NCBI GenBank assembly: GCA_007130265.1
Contig: SLST01000114.1
Location: forward strand, 1-44,162
Length of the DNA stretch: 44,162 bases
Source: Spirochaetales bacterium
GTDB taxonomy: Bacteria > Spirochaetota > Spirochaetia > DSM-27196 > SLST01
Direction: 5' to 3'
A model generated the notes under the pieces. It searched no databases. It had not been told where the DNA came from and was given only the letters and a program-made list of their open reading frames with translations. The translations under genes were made by a program, and so were the position numbers. This document shows, piece after piece, positions 1 to 8,795 of the stretch. The first letter of the stretch is position 1. Every line of letters starts with the position of its first letter.

Positions 1-501
1 ACACAGCACGTTGGTTTCCGCGTGAACGAAGGCCTCGATCCGTACACGCTTGAACGATACCTCGTATTCCACCGTTACCGTGGCGTCCGAGAGCGACAGC
101 CGCTGTATCTGGTCGTAGAGCGAGCCGGCAAGCGGGAGAAACGCCTCATCGAGGCCGATCGACACATTCCCGCAGAGCTTGGGACACGGGTAGGGTGCAT
201 CGTATGCGGGCTCAGAGGCGAGCGCCCTGCGCGCGCTTTCCGGATCCGCGGCCAGGAGCTCCTTGAACCGATCGAACGCCAGGAGCTCGGCCTGTTGTGT
301 TCGTCTATCCCAGACGTCGAGCTTCGTGATGCCGAGCTCGATACGGTCAGGGCCTTCCGGTTGCCATACCATCGCGCCGAGATGGCCATTGCCAATAGGA
401 AACCCGTCCTCCCAGACTCTCGGCGGGATCTCGTAGACCAGGTCATGCTGCTGGACCATGCGCACCGCGCTCGTCTCAGAGCTACGGCTGTCTTCGGTCA
501 T
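1..501 (-). CDS. GH95-like glycoside hydrolase, N-terminal part only (runs off window start)
   Basis: Minus-strand open frame from ATG at 501: MTEDSRSSETSAVRMVQQHDLVYEIPPRVWEDGFPIGNGHLGAMVWQPEGPDRIELGITKLDVWDRRTQQAELLAFDRFKELL...; PIGNGHLGAMVW is the GH95-type N-terminal motif. Start overlaps the stop of the upstream gene (TGATG). Not in ORF track because no stop lies in the window. Confidence 0.75.
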   Translation of the reverse strand, partial: MTEDSRSSETSAVRMVQQHDLVYEIPPRVWEDGFPIGNGHLGAMVWQPEGPDRIELGITKLDVWDRRTQQAELLAFDRFKELLAADPESARRALASEPAYDAPYPCPKLCGNVSIGLDEAFLPLAGSLYDQIQRLSLSDATVTVEYEVSFKRVRIEAFVHAETNVLC

Positions 502-3128
502 CACGGGTTTTGCTCGCGCGAGGTGGCGGACGACGGTCTTGGCGACACGGTGTAGACACTGCCCTGCCGGGTGTCGAAGCGAAGCCGCTCGCCCTCCAGG
601 TCCCACACGCCGTCGTCCGACCGCACCTTCACCGGGACGCTCCAGGGGTTCGCCATCAGGCATTCCCCGCCAAGGGTGGAAGTGATCACCACTGGCGCAA
701 TCTCTCCGTTCTCCACCCTTGCCCGGACCCTGAACCCGTCTCTGGCGTAGAGCTCGAACTCCGCGTTGTGCTCCAGGTTCCAGGCCGGGAAGAGCCGGAT
801 AACGCCCCTGCGACCCGGAGCGCCACCGGAACACTGGAGGAGCCCCATCTGGAGTCCGGCCGCCGCGTTTCCGAGCCGTTGGGCGCTCATTGCGTTGATG
901 CCCTCCCGCGCCGTCAGGCGGTTCCAGTAGGGCGCTTTGCTCCCGTTCTCCTCGTAGTAGCAGTGCTCGTTCGGTGCGTCGACGCACCGCAGCTGCCCCA
1001 GGATGTTACGGACGAGCATGGAACCGTTGCCCATCCCCGCGAGCAGCCGCGGCCAGTACGACATCTCCATCGTGTACATCGCGTCATCGGGGTCGTGGAG
1101 GCTCAGCGTATAGTCCACCGTGTCGCGGCCGACCCGGTAGAGATCGGGGTCGACTTCCTTCGTCTGCATCGTACACATGTCCATGTAAACGCACGGCCAC
1201 ACGGCCGTGCGGCTGACCATGTGCGGGTACCCGTCTCCAAGCGCGGGTATCCAGATCTCCCTGGCATCGTCCTTCGGCGTCACGTCTGCGGCGTCCGGAT
1301 GCCTGTTCGTCGGCAGATCGGCCAGGTTCCTGTGAAGCTCCTCCCAGATCGGGATCAGCTCCTGATCCTTACCCAGCAGTCCAGCTACCTGGATCGCAAC
1401 CGGGTAGATACCCTTCATCGCGGTGAGCGACCCTGCCGAGTCGAAGGCGCCCCAGTACTCTTCGCCGTCAGTGGTGCCATGTATGTGATAGATGCCGTCC
1501 TGGTCCTTCCTGGTTCCCGGATAGGTTCTGAAGAACTCGGCAACCCCTCGAATCATCGGATACGCTGTCCGTTCCAGGAACTCCAGATCGCGTGTGTAGC
1601 AGTAGTAGAGGTAGTACTGGTAGGCGAAAAAGCCCATGCTGCAGAAGAAATGGGTGACATGCGCGAATCTGGGGAAATGGGGCGCCAGGTCGTAGTTGCA
1701 CCGGAACTGCCACCTCGATTCGAACAGGTGCCGACTGAGTGCCATCTCCCGCAGCTGCTCTGAGCACTTGCTGAAGACGTCGGGACCCCTCCCCAACAGG
1801 AAATCGCGGAGCTCCGCGGCGATGGCCTCCGGTAGTTTCTCCGGGCCGAGGACGTGAGTCGTCTCACCAATGAAGATGCCATCTGCCCCGAACTGCTGCC
1901 GCGCCGCTTCGGCGAATGCGGCCCGCGCGTTGGAGTACATCATCAGAAAGGGGTCCATCAGTTCGCGTCGCCCTGACGGCAGCACCGCATTGTACATGAG
2001 GTTGAGATTGCTCCACCACTGCATGTTACCCCAATGACGAAGGTCACCGCGCGTGCTGAACAGCAAACCGCCGAAGTTGGGGGCGAAGTCGCTGCCGCGC
2101 GAGCACGAGGCCATGATGTAGAAGTAGTACGTGTAGTGCTGCTCTATCTCGTCCGCGCCATCGAACCCCCAGAGCCGTACGTAGGAATCTCGCCAGAAAC
2201 GATGCCACCACGCGATGTGTTCACCATGCAGCGCTCCATAGCCAGATTCGGCGGCACTCTGAGCCTCACGAGCTGCGAGCGCGACGACGTCTACGTCACG
2301 ATCGAACGTCGCGGCACTCGCCACGGAGACCACGAACTCCCCCGTGCCCGGTGCGAGGCAGAGTCGCATCTCAGTCTCTGACTCCGCGCCGAAGCCCACC
2401 ATCTGAAAGTCCGAGCGAACTGCGTTGTCGCGCCGGTGGGCGTCCCTTCGGATACCGTTGACGTCGCCCTGGAACCGTCGGTTCGGGAGCACCGGCGAAC
2501 GACCATTGTTCTCGCTGTTGATGCGTGATACACCGTGCCGCCCGGCGACGGCGAGCGCCACTGCGGACGCGCAGAAGTAGTCGTCCTCCATGAACACCTG
2601 GCGCAGGACAATCACGTCGCCGACACGGTGGAATGAGGAGACTGAGACGTGGTTGAGGTGGAGCACCTCCGGGTACCGCAGCATCTTCAGCTTCAGGCTG
2701 ATGCCGGTTGGTTCCTGCCTGCCATCCCGAATCCGGAACATAAACGCATCCCGTTGGGCTGCCGCGAATCCGTCGATCTCGACTCCTCTCGACCGGATAC
2801 CCGCGCGCGCGTCGTAGACGTCGAGATGCCAACGCATGCTCTCATCGAAGACATCGGGGCCGTAGTCCACGAAGTCGAAATCGACGAACGCACACGCATA
2901 ACCGTAGCCGCTGTGGAGCGTGTTGAACGAGGAGGTCGCTGGCCCGTTCGCGATTACGTCGGTTCGGTTCACCTGCATCTTCAGTGCGGAGGGCGAGGTC
3001 CACAGCAGCGTCCCCATCCTTCCGTTGCCGATCGGCAACCCGTCCTCGCTCCGTGGTACGGTTCCTTCGTATTCCAGGTCAGCATGGCGTACAAGCTCCG
3101 CAAGCCAGGAGTCATCGCGGTTGGTCAT
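501..3128 (-). CDS. GH95-like glycoside hydrolase
   Basis: ORF 501..3224 trimmed to ATG at 3128 (MTNRDDSWLAELV...) preceded by GAGGAGGAACCAGACC (strong SD). Motif DGLPIGNGRMGTLLW, alpha/alpha-barrel-like composition. Confidence 0.75.
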   Translation of the reverse strand: MTNRDDSWLAELVRHADLEYEGTVPRSEDGLPIGNGRMGTLLWTSPSALKMQVNRTDVIANGPATSSFNTLHSGYGYACAFVDFDFVDYGPDVFDESMRWHLDVYDARAGIRSRGVEIDGFAAAQRDAFMFRIRDGRQEPTGISLKLKMLRYPEVLHLNHVSVSSFHRVGDVIVLRQVFMEDDYFCASAVALAVAGRHGVSRINSENNGRSPVLPNRRFQGDVNGIRRDAHRRDNAVRSDFQMVGFGAESETEMRLCLAPGTGEFVVSVASAATFDRDVDVVALAAREAQSAAESGYGALHGEHIAWWHRFWRDSYVRLWGFDGADEIEQHYTYYFYIMASCSRGSDFAPNFGGLLFSTRGDLRHWGNMQWWSNLNLMYNAVLPSGRRELMDPFLMMYSNARAAFAEAARQQFGADGIFIGETTHVLGPEKLPEAIAAELRDFLLGRGPDVFSKCSEQLREMALSRHLFESRWQFRCNYDLAPHFPRFAHVTHFFCSMGFFAYQYYLYYCYTRDLEFLERTAYPMIRGVAEFFRTYPGTRKDQDGIYHIHGTTDGEEYWGAFDSAGSLTAMKGIYPVAIQVAGLLGKDQELIPIWEELHRNLADLPTNRHPDAADVTPKDDAREIWIPALGDGYPHMVSRTAVWPCVYMDMCTMQTKEVDPDLYRVGRDTVDYTLSLHDPDDAMYTMEMSYWPRLLAGMGNGSMLVRNILGQLRCVDAPNEHCYYEENGSKAPYWNRLTAREGINAMSAQRLGNAAAGLQMGLLQCSGGAPGRRGVIRLFPAWNLEHNAEFELYARDGFRVRARVENGEIAPVVITSTLGGECLMANPWSVPVKVRSDDGVWDLEGERLRFDTRQGSVYTVSPRPSSATSREQNP

Positions 3129-4728
3129 GGTCTGGTTCCTCCTCGATCGTCCATGTGTCGTCCTGGGAGAGTCCCGAAAGAGTCCCCGGGACGATCGCGC
3201 GCGCGCAGTCCGGGCCGATGTCATAACGCATGGACAGGCCGTTCCGGATCGCTGTCACCGCGAAGTCTGCTCCTGTTGGCCGCCGCTCGTCGCGCTCGAA
3301 TCGCCACGTCCCGGTTGCGTCGCCCGCCGGCACAACCTCCACGGCCGTTACCAGTCGGTGCGCCGTCGCGGCGGGCGCGACCATCCGCAGCAGGTTGGTC
3401 GGCCGGTAGTGGTCGTCAATCCCCTCAACGGCGATGACGGTCTGCACGGGCTCCCAGTTGAGCGGCACGATCCGGAGGTACGCCTTTGTGCCCTCGACCC
3501 ACACTACGCCGTCCTGGTCGCGCATGGCGAAGCGCGAATTGAGGCGGAAGCTCATCGCCCACTCATGCGCCATCTCGATCTCGTCGTCGATCAAGTAGAG
3601 ATCGGCTGACGGGGAACAGACCCGGCGCCGGTTGAGGGTGAACAGGCCTTTGTCCCAGGCGTTCGTGTTGTTGCTCGCCAGCAGGGTGACTCCGTCCTTT
3701 TCCAGGGCCGACGTCAGCACGGCTCCGGCGGCGTGCCCGGGCTGGTGGACCAGGAACCCGTCCGGGTGCTCGGGGTAGAGCAGGTTGTGCCGCGCCGCCG
3801 TCCCGATCAGCCTCGTCTCCGGGTGGTCGTAGTTCGTCACGCCCCGGTCGCAGGCGAGCGTCTCGCCCTCCACCTCGACGATGAACGAGCCTTTGTCCGC
3901 GTGGAAGTGGCCCCCGTACGTCGGTCCGCCGCAGAGGTGGAAGAGAACGTGTCCCAGCCGCTCGTCGTGTCGCACCGTGCTTACCTGTCCCACGTCCGGC
4001 AGGACGTCGAAGCGGGGTCTGACGATCGAGGTCGCGGTGCTGACGACCGGCGGCGCGACGATGAGGTGGAAGATATCTGCGCTGAGCTCTCCGGTCTCGC
4101 GGAGCGCCGCGTAGAGCTCGTTCCACTCCGCCCGGTCCGAGAGCCGGCTGTACGCCGCCGCGAGCCCGGCCGGGATGGGAGTATCGTTATGTGCGTCGTT
4201 GATCCCCAGGTACGTCACGCCGCCGCCGGCCGTCGATCGCATCGCCAGCGCGTAGTCGCCGGTGCGGATCAGGTCCGGGCTCGCGTACTCACCAAGCGTC
4301 TTCCCGTGGTGCCGGGCGAGGGCGTGCACGAGCGGCATCACGGTGCCGAAGGTATAGCACCAGTAGGCCATCCCCTCAAGCGTGCCGCCGTCCGGGTGCA
4401 CGTAGTTGCCGATCATCTCGTGCAGGTCGCGTTCGGCCTCCTCAATGAGACCGCGATAGCGAGGGTGCGTCGGGAGCACTCCCAACAGCCCGAAGATGCG
4501 CCCGGAGCTGAAGACGATGCCCTGGTTCATGTGACGGATGTACTCCATCCGCTTGAAGTCCGACTCGATCCGCGGGAGCCCCTTCATCACGATCGCGTCG
4601 CGGATGATCTGTTTGCCATGGCCGGTGAGGAAGCCGCCTGCCCAGTCGAGAACCACGGCGCAGCCGCGGCAGTATATCTCCTCCGTGAACGACCGGTGAT
4701 GCCACGTTGCTCCCGGGAAAACGCCCAT
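3112..4728 (-). CDS. heparinase II/III-like protein, C-terminal part (downstream of in-frame TGA)
   Basis: 538 aa; PGATWHHRSFTEE, GGPTYGGHFHADKGSFIVEVEGETLACDRGVTNYDHPETRLIGTAARHN resembles heparinase II/III C-terminal domain. In the same frame as 4738..5613. Confidence 0.7.
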   Translation of the reverse strand: MGVFPGATWHHRSFTEEIYCRGCAVVLDWAGGFLTGHGKQIIRDAIVMKGLPRIESDFKRMEYIRHMNQGIVFSSGRIFGLLGVLPTHPRYRGLIEEAERDLHEMIGNYVHPDGGTLEGMAYWCYTFGTVMPLVHALARHHGKTLGEYASPDLIRTGDYALAMRSTAGGGVTYLGINDAHNDTPIPAGLAAAYSRLSDRAEWNELYAALRETGELSADIFHLIVAPPVVSTATSIVRPRFDVLPDVGQVSTVRHDERLGHVLFHLCGGPTYGGHFHADKGSFIVEVEGETLACDRGVTNYDHPETRLIGTAARHNLLYPEHPDGFLVHQPGHAAGAVLTSALEKDGVTLLASNNTNAWDKGLFTLNRRRVCSPSADLYLIDDEIEMAHEWAMSFRLNSRFAMRDQDGVVWVEGTKAYLRIVPLNWEPVQTVIAVEGIDDHYRPTNLLRMVAPAATAHRLVTAVEVVPAGDATGTWRFERDERRPTGADFAVTAIRNGLSMRYDIGPDCARAIVPGTLSGLSQDDTWTIEEEPDHDQPR

Positions 4729-4737
4729 GATGCTCTC

Positions 4738-5613
4738 TCACCATGTGTCGCAGTGCGCCGCGGAGAGCGCCATCCGCGCGGCCATGCGGCTCATCGCCGG
4801 GTTGGCGTCGACGAGCCCCACGAAGGCGAGGAACTCCATATCCGCGGCGGTGGACGTACGCTTCATGTCGCGGTTCCTGCACCAGCGTCGGTCCGGCTTC
4901 GGCACGAAGTAACCGATGTCGGCCTCCGGGGTCGAATCGAGCAGGCGTTCCGCCGCCTCACGCAGGCCTGCGAAGACCTGCGCCATTGGGCCGCCGGCGA
5001 TCTTCGCGCGCAGCTCCGCGAGGTCCTGATCGTCGAAGGTGATGCCGATCTCAGGTCCCGCGTCGCGCGGCTCCGTCTCGAGCGAACCGTGCCAGTCCGG
5101 CGTGTAGGGGCTCGTGCGCGCCTCCATCCGGTCCTGCGCCTGACGGTTCGAGAGACCGAGCCACATCAGGCTCACCCCCGCGGGTCTCGGCTCGGTCACT
5201 GCGAATGTCAGCCGGAGCCTCGACATGCGCGATCCCTTGAACCGTCCGTCGAACTCGTCGTTCGTGTCCGGCCCCGTGGTATCGATCAATAGGCAGTCCC
5301 CGCCGTCCACGACCGCGCTCACGGTCATGCGAACCCAGCTCGGAAGCGAACCGAAGACCCGGAAGACGTCGTAGTCCGCGACCGAGAGGTCACAGTCCCG
5401 CTCCATTGTCACGACCGGCTCGCCCGGCTCCGCACGGTCGATTCTGACTTCAGCCGCGCACCAGCCCTGCGTTACCTTGGCGCGCGCCGCGCTGCTGACC
5501 GCCACCGTGTAGCGATCGACGAGCGACAGCTTGTTCCCGGGATGCTCGCTCGACCCGCCGTCCCAGAACGGCTCGATGATCGCCTCCGCCTCATTGATGG
5601 GCGCGATTCGCAT
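4738..5613 (-). CDS. heparinase II/III-like protein, N-terminal part (ends at in-frame TGA)
   Basis: 291 aa from ATG 5613 (upstream GGGGGAT SD); ends ...AARMALSAAHCDTW-TGA, then ESI-MGVFPGATWHHR continues in the same frame. Confidence 0.65.
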   Translation of the reverse strand: MRIAPINEAEAIIEPFWDGGSSEHPGNKLSLVDRYTVAVSSAARAKVTQGWCAAEVRIDRAEPGEPVVTMERDCDLSVADYDVFRVFGSLPSWVRMTVSAVVDGGDCLLIDTTGPDTNDEFDGRFKGSRMSRLRLTFAVTEPRPAGVSLMWLGLSNRQAQDRMEARTSPYTPDWHGSLETEPRDAGPEIGITFDDQDLAELRAKIAGGPMAQVFAGLREAAERLLDSTPEADIGYFVPKPDRRWCRNRDMKRTSTAADMEFLAFVGLVDANPAMSRMAARMALSAAHCDTW

Positions 5614-5904
5614 GGATGATCCCCCGTCTCCCCGGCATTCTACCAGAGTGGCCGGGGCGATGCATCACCGCGGATAGAGCAGGCCTCCTGTCTATTGGTT
5701 GTTCGGTGTCTTCCTATGGGCCGGACCTGCGCCCTCGCTGCCCGATCATCGGCTCTACGGTCATGTGCCCATTGCCCCTCACCCCCGACGCAGCTATGCG
5801 TACCGGGTACCGCCAAGGTCACGATGTCTGTCGCTTTGCCGGGCGCTCGAGAGCCCGTCCGTACCGCGAAACCGGTGCGATCGAGCTGTGCGCACAACCG
5901 CCCG

Positions 5905-5932
5905 TTGATGGGCACGTCAGAAACAGTATACC
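5905..5932 (+). promoter_or_regulatory. possible promoter for GH78 gene
   Basis: TTGATG-N16-TATACC upstream of ATG 5960 in the divergent intergenic region; weak consensus match. Confidence 0.3.
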
Positions 5933-5959
5933 GTAGCTGAACCAAAGGAGTTCGCAGGC

Positions 5960-8758
5960 ATGGCCCCAATCGATCCTCTGAAGCCGGTTCGACTTCGCTG
6001 CGAGTACCTGGAAGACCCCCTCGGGATCGATGCTCTGCAGCCCAGGCTTAGTTGGGCACTCGCAGGCGGTGGTCCCGGAGCCCGCCAGAAGGCGTACCGC
6101 ATCACCGTAGCGAGCGACCGTGAGCGGCTGTCCGCCGGCGACGCCGACCTGTGGGACACCGGCCGTGTCGATTCGGACGAGACAGTGCACATTCGCTACG
6201 ATGGAACGCCTCTCCACAGCGCGCAGCGATGCTGGTGGCGAGTTGATCTGTGGGCCAACGACGACCGGCCGGGTGCGCCATCTGACCCCGCCTGGTGGGA
6301 GACAGGCCTGATGCGACCGTCCGAGTGGATCGCTCGCTGGCTAACCGCGGATTCGCCGACGCCGCTCCTGCGCAGGAGGTTCCGTCTCGAGCGCCCCATC
6401 CGTTCGGCACGACTCTACATCTGTGGGCTTGGGGCATACGAGTGCTTCATCAACGGAAAGCAGATCGGTCACCCGCCCATGGCTCCGCTGCTCAGCTACT
6501 ATCCGCGCTGCGTCTATTACGATGCGATCGACGTTACGCATCTGCTCAGACCGGGTGAGAACGTCGCGGGTGTGTGGCTCGCCCCCGCATGGTTCGGCGA
6601 TCCGGAGATGGCTGCGGACATGGGGACCGGCAGTGCAGCGTGGCGACGTGATGGCGCTTCGTCGCCGGCCCCGCCTGAGATACGCACCGCCCTGCTTGCC
6701 CAGCTGCTGGTTCACTCTACGGACGGCACGAGCTGCGTTCTTGCCACTGACGAGCACTGGCGCACCAGCCATTCGGGCCTCCGGCCGGTTGCCTCCTACC
6801 GGCACTACTGTTTCGGGTTCGGCGGCGAGGTCTTCGACGCAGCTCGCCAGCCACACGGGTGGACCCACCCGGACTATGACGACGCCGCGTGGCGGCCCTC
6901 ACGCGTTATCGCCCCGCTGTCGGTATCTGTGCGCGCACGGCCGATGCAGCCAAACGCCGTGCTCGAGCGAGTGGAGCCGGTTCGCAGCGCCGAACTTCCT
7001 GTCCTGGGTCCGGACGGGGTCCGGGCCGCCTCGTGTGATGCCGCAGTACGCAACTGGGGTACCTCCGCCACCGTGCCGTTTCTTCGAGAGCGGCTCGAGT
7101 CCACCGTACGTCAGGCGGCTGACCTGCCTGAGGTTCCGCTTCGCCGGGCGGTTGAGCTGGACTTTGGACGCCACGTCAGCGGGTGGGTGGAAGTGGAGGT
7201 CAGTGGCGCAGCCGGCGACTGGGTGAGCCTGTTCGGCCTCGACTGGTACCGGTTGCGCGGCGAACCCGGAGAGACCGTGCGGCTGCACTTCATGCACCGT
7301 GCCTTCCGCTACGTTACGCTCTTTCTGTACGGCGCCTCCGGCGCGCCGGTCGTGGAGTCGGTATCGGCCGCTGCAGTTCAGAATGCGATTCCCGTCAGCG
7401 GCCGCTTCGTCTGCTCAGATCCGGAGCTGAACCGTATCCACGACGCGGCGTTCAGGACCTGGTCGTCGCTACTTCTTGGCGGCATGCCCATGGACTCGTG
7501 GCAGGAGCGTTTCGGAACAGCGTTGCCGCAGAATTTCGAGCCGGCCGTCCTCTGGTTGGAGAGCGGCGCTTTCTATACCAAGTGGCTTCGTGATCTTCTC
7601 GACGCGCGAAGGCCGGACGGCTATATCTCCACGAGCGGCGGACCGGTCGCGATGGACTATTGGAGCAGCCCGGCCGGGCAGTGCACTCCCGTCATGGTAC
7701 CGTGGCTCATGTGGCGTTACTACGCGGATCAGGATGTGATTCGCTGGATGTACCCGGCTATGCGTGACTGGCTCGCCTTTGCGGCGCCTCCGGAGCACGA
7801 GCTGGATGCCACCTGGAAACCGCCGGCGGACCACGGCCAAGCCGAAGTTTGTGTGGGTGACCATGGACGGTTCACCGCGCGCTGGTACGATGACCGCGGA
7901 GGCGACCTGATCGACACGCTGTTCATCATCCGTCTCCACCAGATTGCCGCCGAGCTTGCCGGGGTGATCGGGGAGGATGTCGACGTTCAGCGCTACCAGG
8001 CCATCATCGAGCGACTCACCCGGAAGGTCAACCGGCCAGAGTTCCTCAACGCCAGCACGGGACTCTATCTGGACGGTGACCAGGGATGTCATGCCGTCGC
8101 GCTCGCCTGTGACGTCGTTCCCGCGGAATCACGTCATGCCGCGTCCGATGCATTGTTCCACGATATCCTGACTACCCGCAGCGGGCACCTCAACACGGGT
8201 TTCTACGGCACCTCGTTTCTGTTCGAAGTCCTTGATAAGCTCGACCGGCCTGACATCGCGCACCGGATCATCACCGCTCCTGATGCGCCGAGCTGGGCGA
8301 GCATGCTGCGCCACCCCGCAACACCCGAGCCGCTGACGGTGCTGCCTGAGTTCTTCACCGGCGGCATGATTCCGCATCCGGGCTGGTGCAGCGTGGGGAA
8401 GTGGTTCTATCAATCGTTGGGAGGGATCCACCCGGATCCATCCGCACCGGGCTTCCGGCGGGTCCTCATTCGCCCCCGGATCCCGCCTGGTCTGGCATGG
8501 GTACAGGTTGAGTACGATTCGATCCGTGGCCGCATCTGTGTGCACTGGTCACAGGTGGACGGCGTGGTCGATCTGACCGTTACCGTGCCGCCGAACGTCA
8601 CGGCGCTTGTTGAGGTTCCCGGATCACCGGTGGGCGCGGCGTCAACGGCTCGAGACGGTTGTCCGGAATATGCGGATTCGGGTAGTTGTTCATACGAGGT
8701 GGGGGCCGGTCGCCACTCATGGAGACTGGATCTGCTATCCCGCGGGGACGAGCGATAG
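5960..8758 (+). CDS. GH78 alpha-L-rhamnosidase
   Basis: 932 aa; N-term LRCEYLEDPLGIDALQPRLSWALAGGGPGARQKAYRITVAS and central GGMPMDSWQERFG...; SD AAAGGAG upstream. Confidence 0.88.
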   Translation: MAPIDPLKPVRLRCEYLEDPLGIDALQPRLSWALAGGGPGARQKAYRITVASDRERLSAGDADLWDTGRVDSDETVHIRYDGTPLHSAQRCWWRVDLWANDDRPGAPSDPAWWETGLMRPSEWIARWLTADSPTPLLRRRFRLERPIRSARLYICGLGAYECFINGKQIGHPPMAPLLSYYPRCVYYDAIDVTHLLRPGENVAGVWLAPAWFGDPEMAADMGTGSAAWRRDGASSPAPPEIRTALLAQLLVHSTDGTSCVLATDEHWRTSHSGLRPVASYRHYCFGFGGEVFDAARQPHGWTHPDYDDAAWRPSRVIAPLSVSVRARPMQPNAVLERVEPVRSAELPVLGPDGVRAASCDAAVRNWGTSATVPFLRERLESTVRQAADLPEVPLRRAVELDFGRHVSGWVEVEVSGAAGDWVSLFGLDWYRLRGEPGETVRLHFMHRAFRYVTLFLYGASGAPVVESVSAAAVQNAIPVSGRFVCSDPELNRIHDAAFRTWSSLLLGGMPMDSWQERFGTALPQNFEPAVLWLESGAFYTKWLRDLLDARRPDGYISTSGGPVAMDYWSSPAGQCTPVMVPWLMWRYYADQDVIRWMYPAMRDWLAFAAPPEHELDATWKPPADHGQAEVCVGDHGRFTARWYDDRGGDLIDTLFIIRLHQIAAELAGVIGEDVDVQRYQAIIERLTRKVNRPEFLNASTGLYLDGDQGCHAVALACDVVPAESRHAASDALFHDILTTRSGHLNTGFYGTSFLFEVLDKLDRPDIAHRIITAPDAPSWASMLRHPATPEPLTVLPEFFTGGMIPHPGWCSVGKWFYQSLGGIHPDPSAPGFRRVLIRPRIPPGLAWVQVEYDSIRGRICVHWSQVDGVVDLTVTVPPNVTALVEVPGSPVGAASTARDGCPEYADSGSCSYEVGAGRHSWRLDLLSRGDER

Positions 8759-8795
8759 ACGTGCCGCGAATGTGTGCGGCAAAGGAGACGGTGTC

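Noticed and set aside
510-1763. 417-aa plus-strand ORF (and others such as 13112..14047 -, 14010..15095 -, 9663..10490 -, 21330..22373 -)
   Set aside because: Shadow ORFs antisense to well-supported CDSs with low-complexity composition.
4700-4740. Selenocysteine recoding at the heparinase TGA
   Set aside because: No convincing bacterial SECIS stem-loop just downstream (only a tiny GGG/CCC pairing) and no precedent for Sec in this family.
3733-5292. 519-aa plus-strand ORF opposite the heparinase gene
   Set aside because: Antisense shadow ORF of a high-GC gene; Arg/Val/Ala/His-rich with no family features and no credible SD.
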